Source: Thermoleophilia bacterium (GTDB lineage Bacteria; Actinomycetota; Thermoleophilia; Miltoncostaeales; Miltoncostaeaceae). From it: a stretch of 20,781 nt of DNA. The DNA lies in the NCBI GenBank assembly GCA_017882555.1, contig JADGPH010000095.1:1-20781 (forward strand). Reading direction: 5' to 3'. Both the position numbers and the translations under genes were made by a program. The notes below the pieces were generated by a model that was not told the origin of the DNA, searched no databases, and was given only the letters and a program-made list of their open reading frames with translations. Positions within the stretch are counted from its first letter, which is position 1. Each line of letters starts with the position of its first letter. Shown one piece after another: positions 20,193 to 20,781 of the stretch.

Positions 20193-20781
20193 ATGCTCGT
20201 GATGTCGCTGGTGGGAAACCGGCCGCAATTCGTCAAGGCCGCGCCACTCTCGCGCGCGCTGCGCGCTCGAGGCACCGAGATCCTCGTCCACAGCGGTCAA
20301 CACTACGACCCGGAGCTCGCAGACCTGTTCTTCGATGAGTTGGCGATCCCGACACCGGACCACGCCCTCGGTGTGGGGAAGGGGAGCCCGCTCGCCCAGT
20401 TGGCCGCCATGCTGACCGGGCTCGAGGGTCTGGTCACCAGCACGCAACCTGACATATTGCTCGTCTACGGGGACACGACAACGACACTTGCCGGTGCCAT
20501 CTGCGCCGCCAAATGCCGTGTCCCACTCGCCCATGTCGAAGCCGGCCTGCGCTCATTCGACCCCGCGATGCCGGAAGAGCAAAACCGCGTCACGACCGAT
20601 CACCTGTCGGCGCTGCTGTTTTGCCCGACGCCGGTCGCGGTTGCCAATCTGCACCGCGAAGGCATCACGAATGGCGTCCACATGGTCGGCGACGTGATGC
20701 TGGATGCCGCACTCCTGTTCGCCGACGCCGCCGCACACCGGCCGGGCCCCGCGGTGTTCGGCCTGATGCCGGGCGAGTACA
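20193..20781 (+). CDS. wecB: UDP-N-acetylglucosamine 2-epimerase (non-hydrolysing), N-terminal part
   Basis: The gene runs off the right edge; 196 residues are visible of an expected 350-380. WecB interconverts UDP-GlcNAc and UDP-ManNAc for cell-surface polysaccharide or teichoic-acid linkage units. It has the GT-B N-terminal fold: VGNRPQFVKAAPL (usually GTRPE.IK), HSGQHYD, LVYGDTTTTLAGA with D94, and the signature HVEAGLRSFDPAMPEEQNR with E116 and E129-E130, followed by HLSALLFCPT and HMVGDVMLD. The ATG at 20193 has GAGGGG (20178-20183) 9 nt upstream. It follows the YmdB-like gene after a 144-base gap with no other feature. Confidence 0.9.
   Translation, partial: MLVMSLVGNRPQFVKAAPLSRALRARGTEILVHSGQHYDPELADLFFDELAIPTPDHALGVGKGSPLAQLAAMLTGLEGLVTSTQPDILLVYGDTTTTLAGAICAAKCRVPLAHVEAGLRSFDPAMPEEQNRVTTDHLSALLFCPTPVAVANLHREGITNGVHMVGDVMLDAALLFADAAAHRPGPAVFGLMPGEY

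Overview
This window is a GC-rich stretch of bacterial chromosome with gene content pointing to a deep-branching actinobacterium (Thermoleophilia- or Acidimicrobiia-like; an inference I cannot confirm). Pointers are a Dcd very like the bifunctional mycobacterial enzyme, GTG/TTG starts, several apparently leaderless promoters, a Bacillus-type b/c-fused QcrC, futalosine-pathway menaquinone genes and a YmdB-family phosphodiesterase. I see no tRNA, rRNA, insertion sequence or CRISPR array.

Layout. Positions 1-3579 hold mixed housekeeping genes: the N-terminal part of an amidohydrolase (leftward), tatA, a small four-helix membrane protein, dcd, lipA, a zinc-ribbon protein preceded by a sigma-28-like promoter, and a rhodanese. 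Positions 3576-16579 hold a leftward block for heme and respiratory quinone. In order of transcription it runs hemB, a fused siroheme decarboxylase (ahbA-ahbB), hemL, a 168-aa HepS-like orphan, a UbiD decarboxylase, a 366-bp gap with a candidate promoter, then qcrA, qcrB, qcrC and a strong terminator. A second run follows: a UbiX flavin prenyltransferase, menG, a long-chain polyprenyl diphosphate synthase, a cysteine-free MqnE-like orphan, mqnA and mqnC. Nearly every junction inside the runs is a 4-nt start/stop overlap (ATGA, GTGA or TTGA). Positions 16627-20781 hold aat, an AI-2E-type permease, a membrane-anchored LytM-like protein coupled to a YmdB-family gene, and the first 589 bases of a WecB-type UDP-GlcNAc 2-epimerase.

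How the genes fit together. HemL and HemB supply porphobilinogen, and AhbAB implies that heme is made through siroheme. MqnA and MqnC make part of the futalosine pathway. The polyprenyl synthase supplies the side chain, UbiX makes prenylated FMN for UbiD, and MenG does the final C-methylation. The menaquinol is then used by the QcrABC complex, which needs the heme. The most interesting items are the two orphan proteins inside this block. Each looks like a reduced relative of an enzyme of the same pathway: an MqnE-like protein without the radical-SAM cysteines, and a HepS-like protein without Asp-rich motifs.
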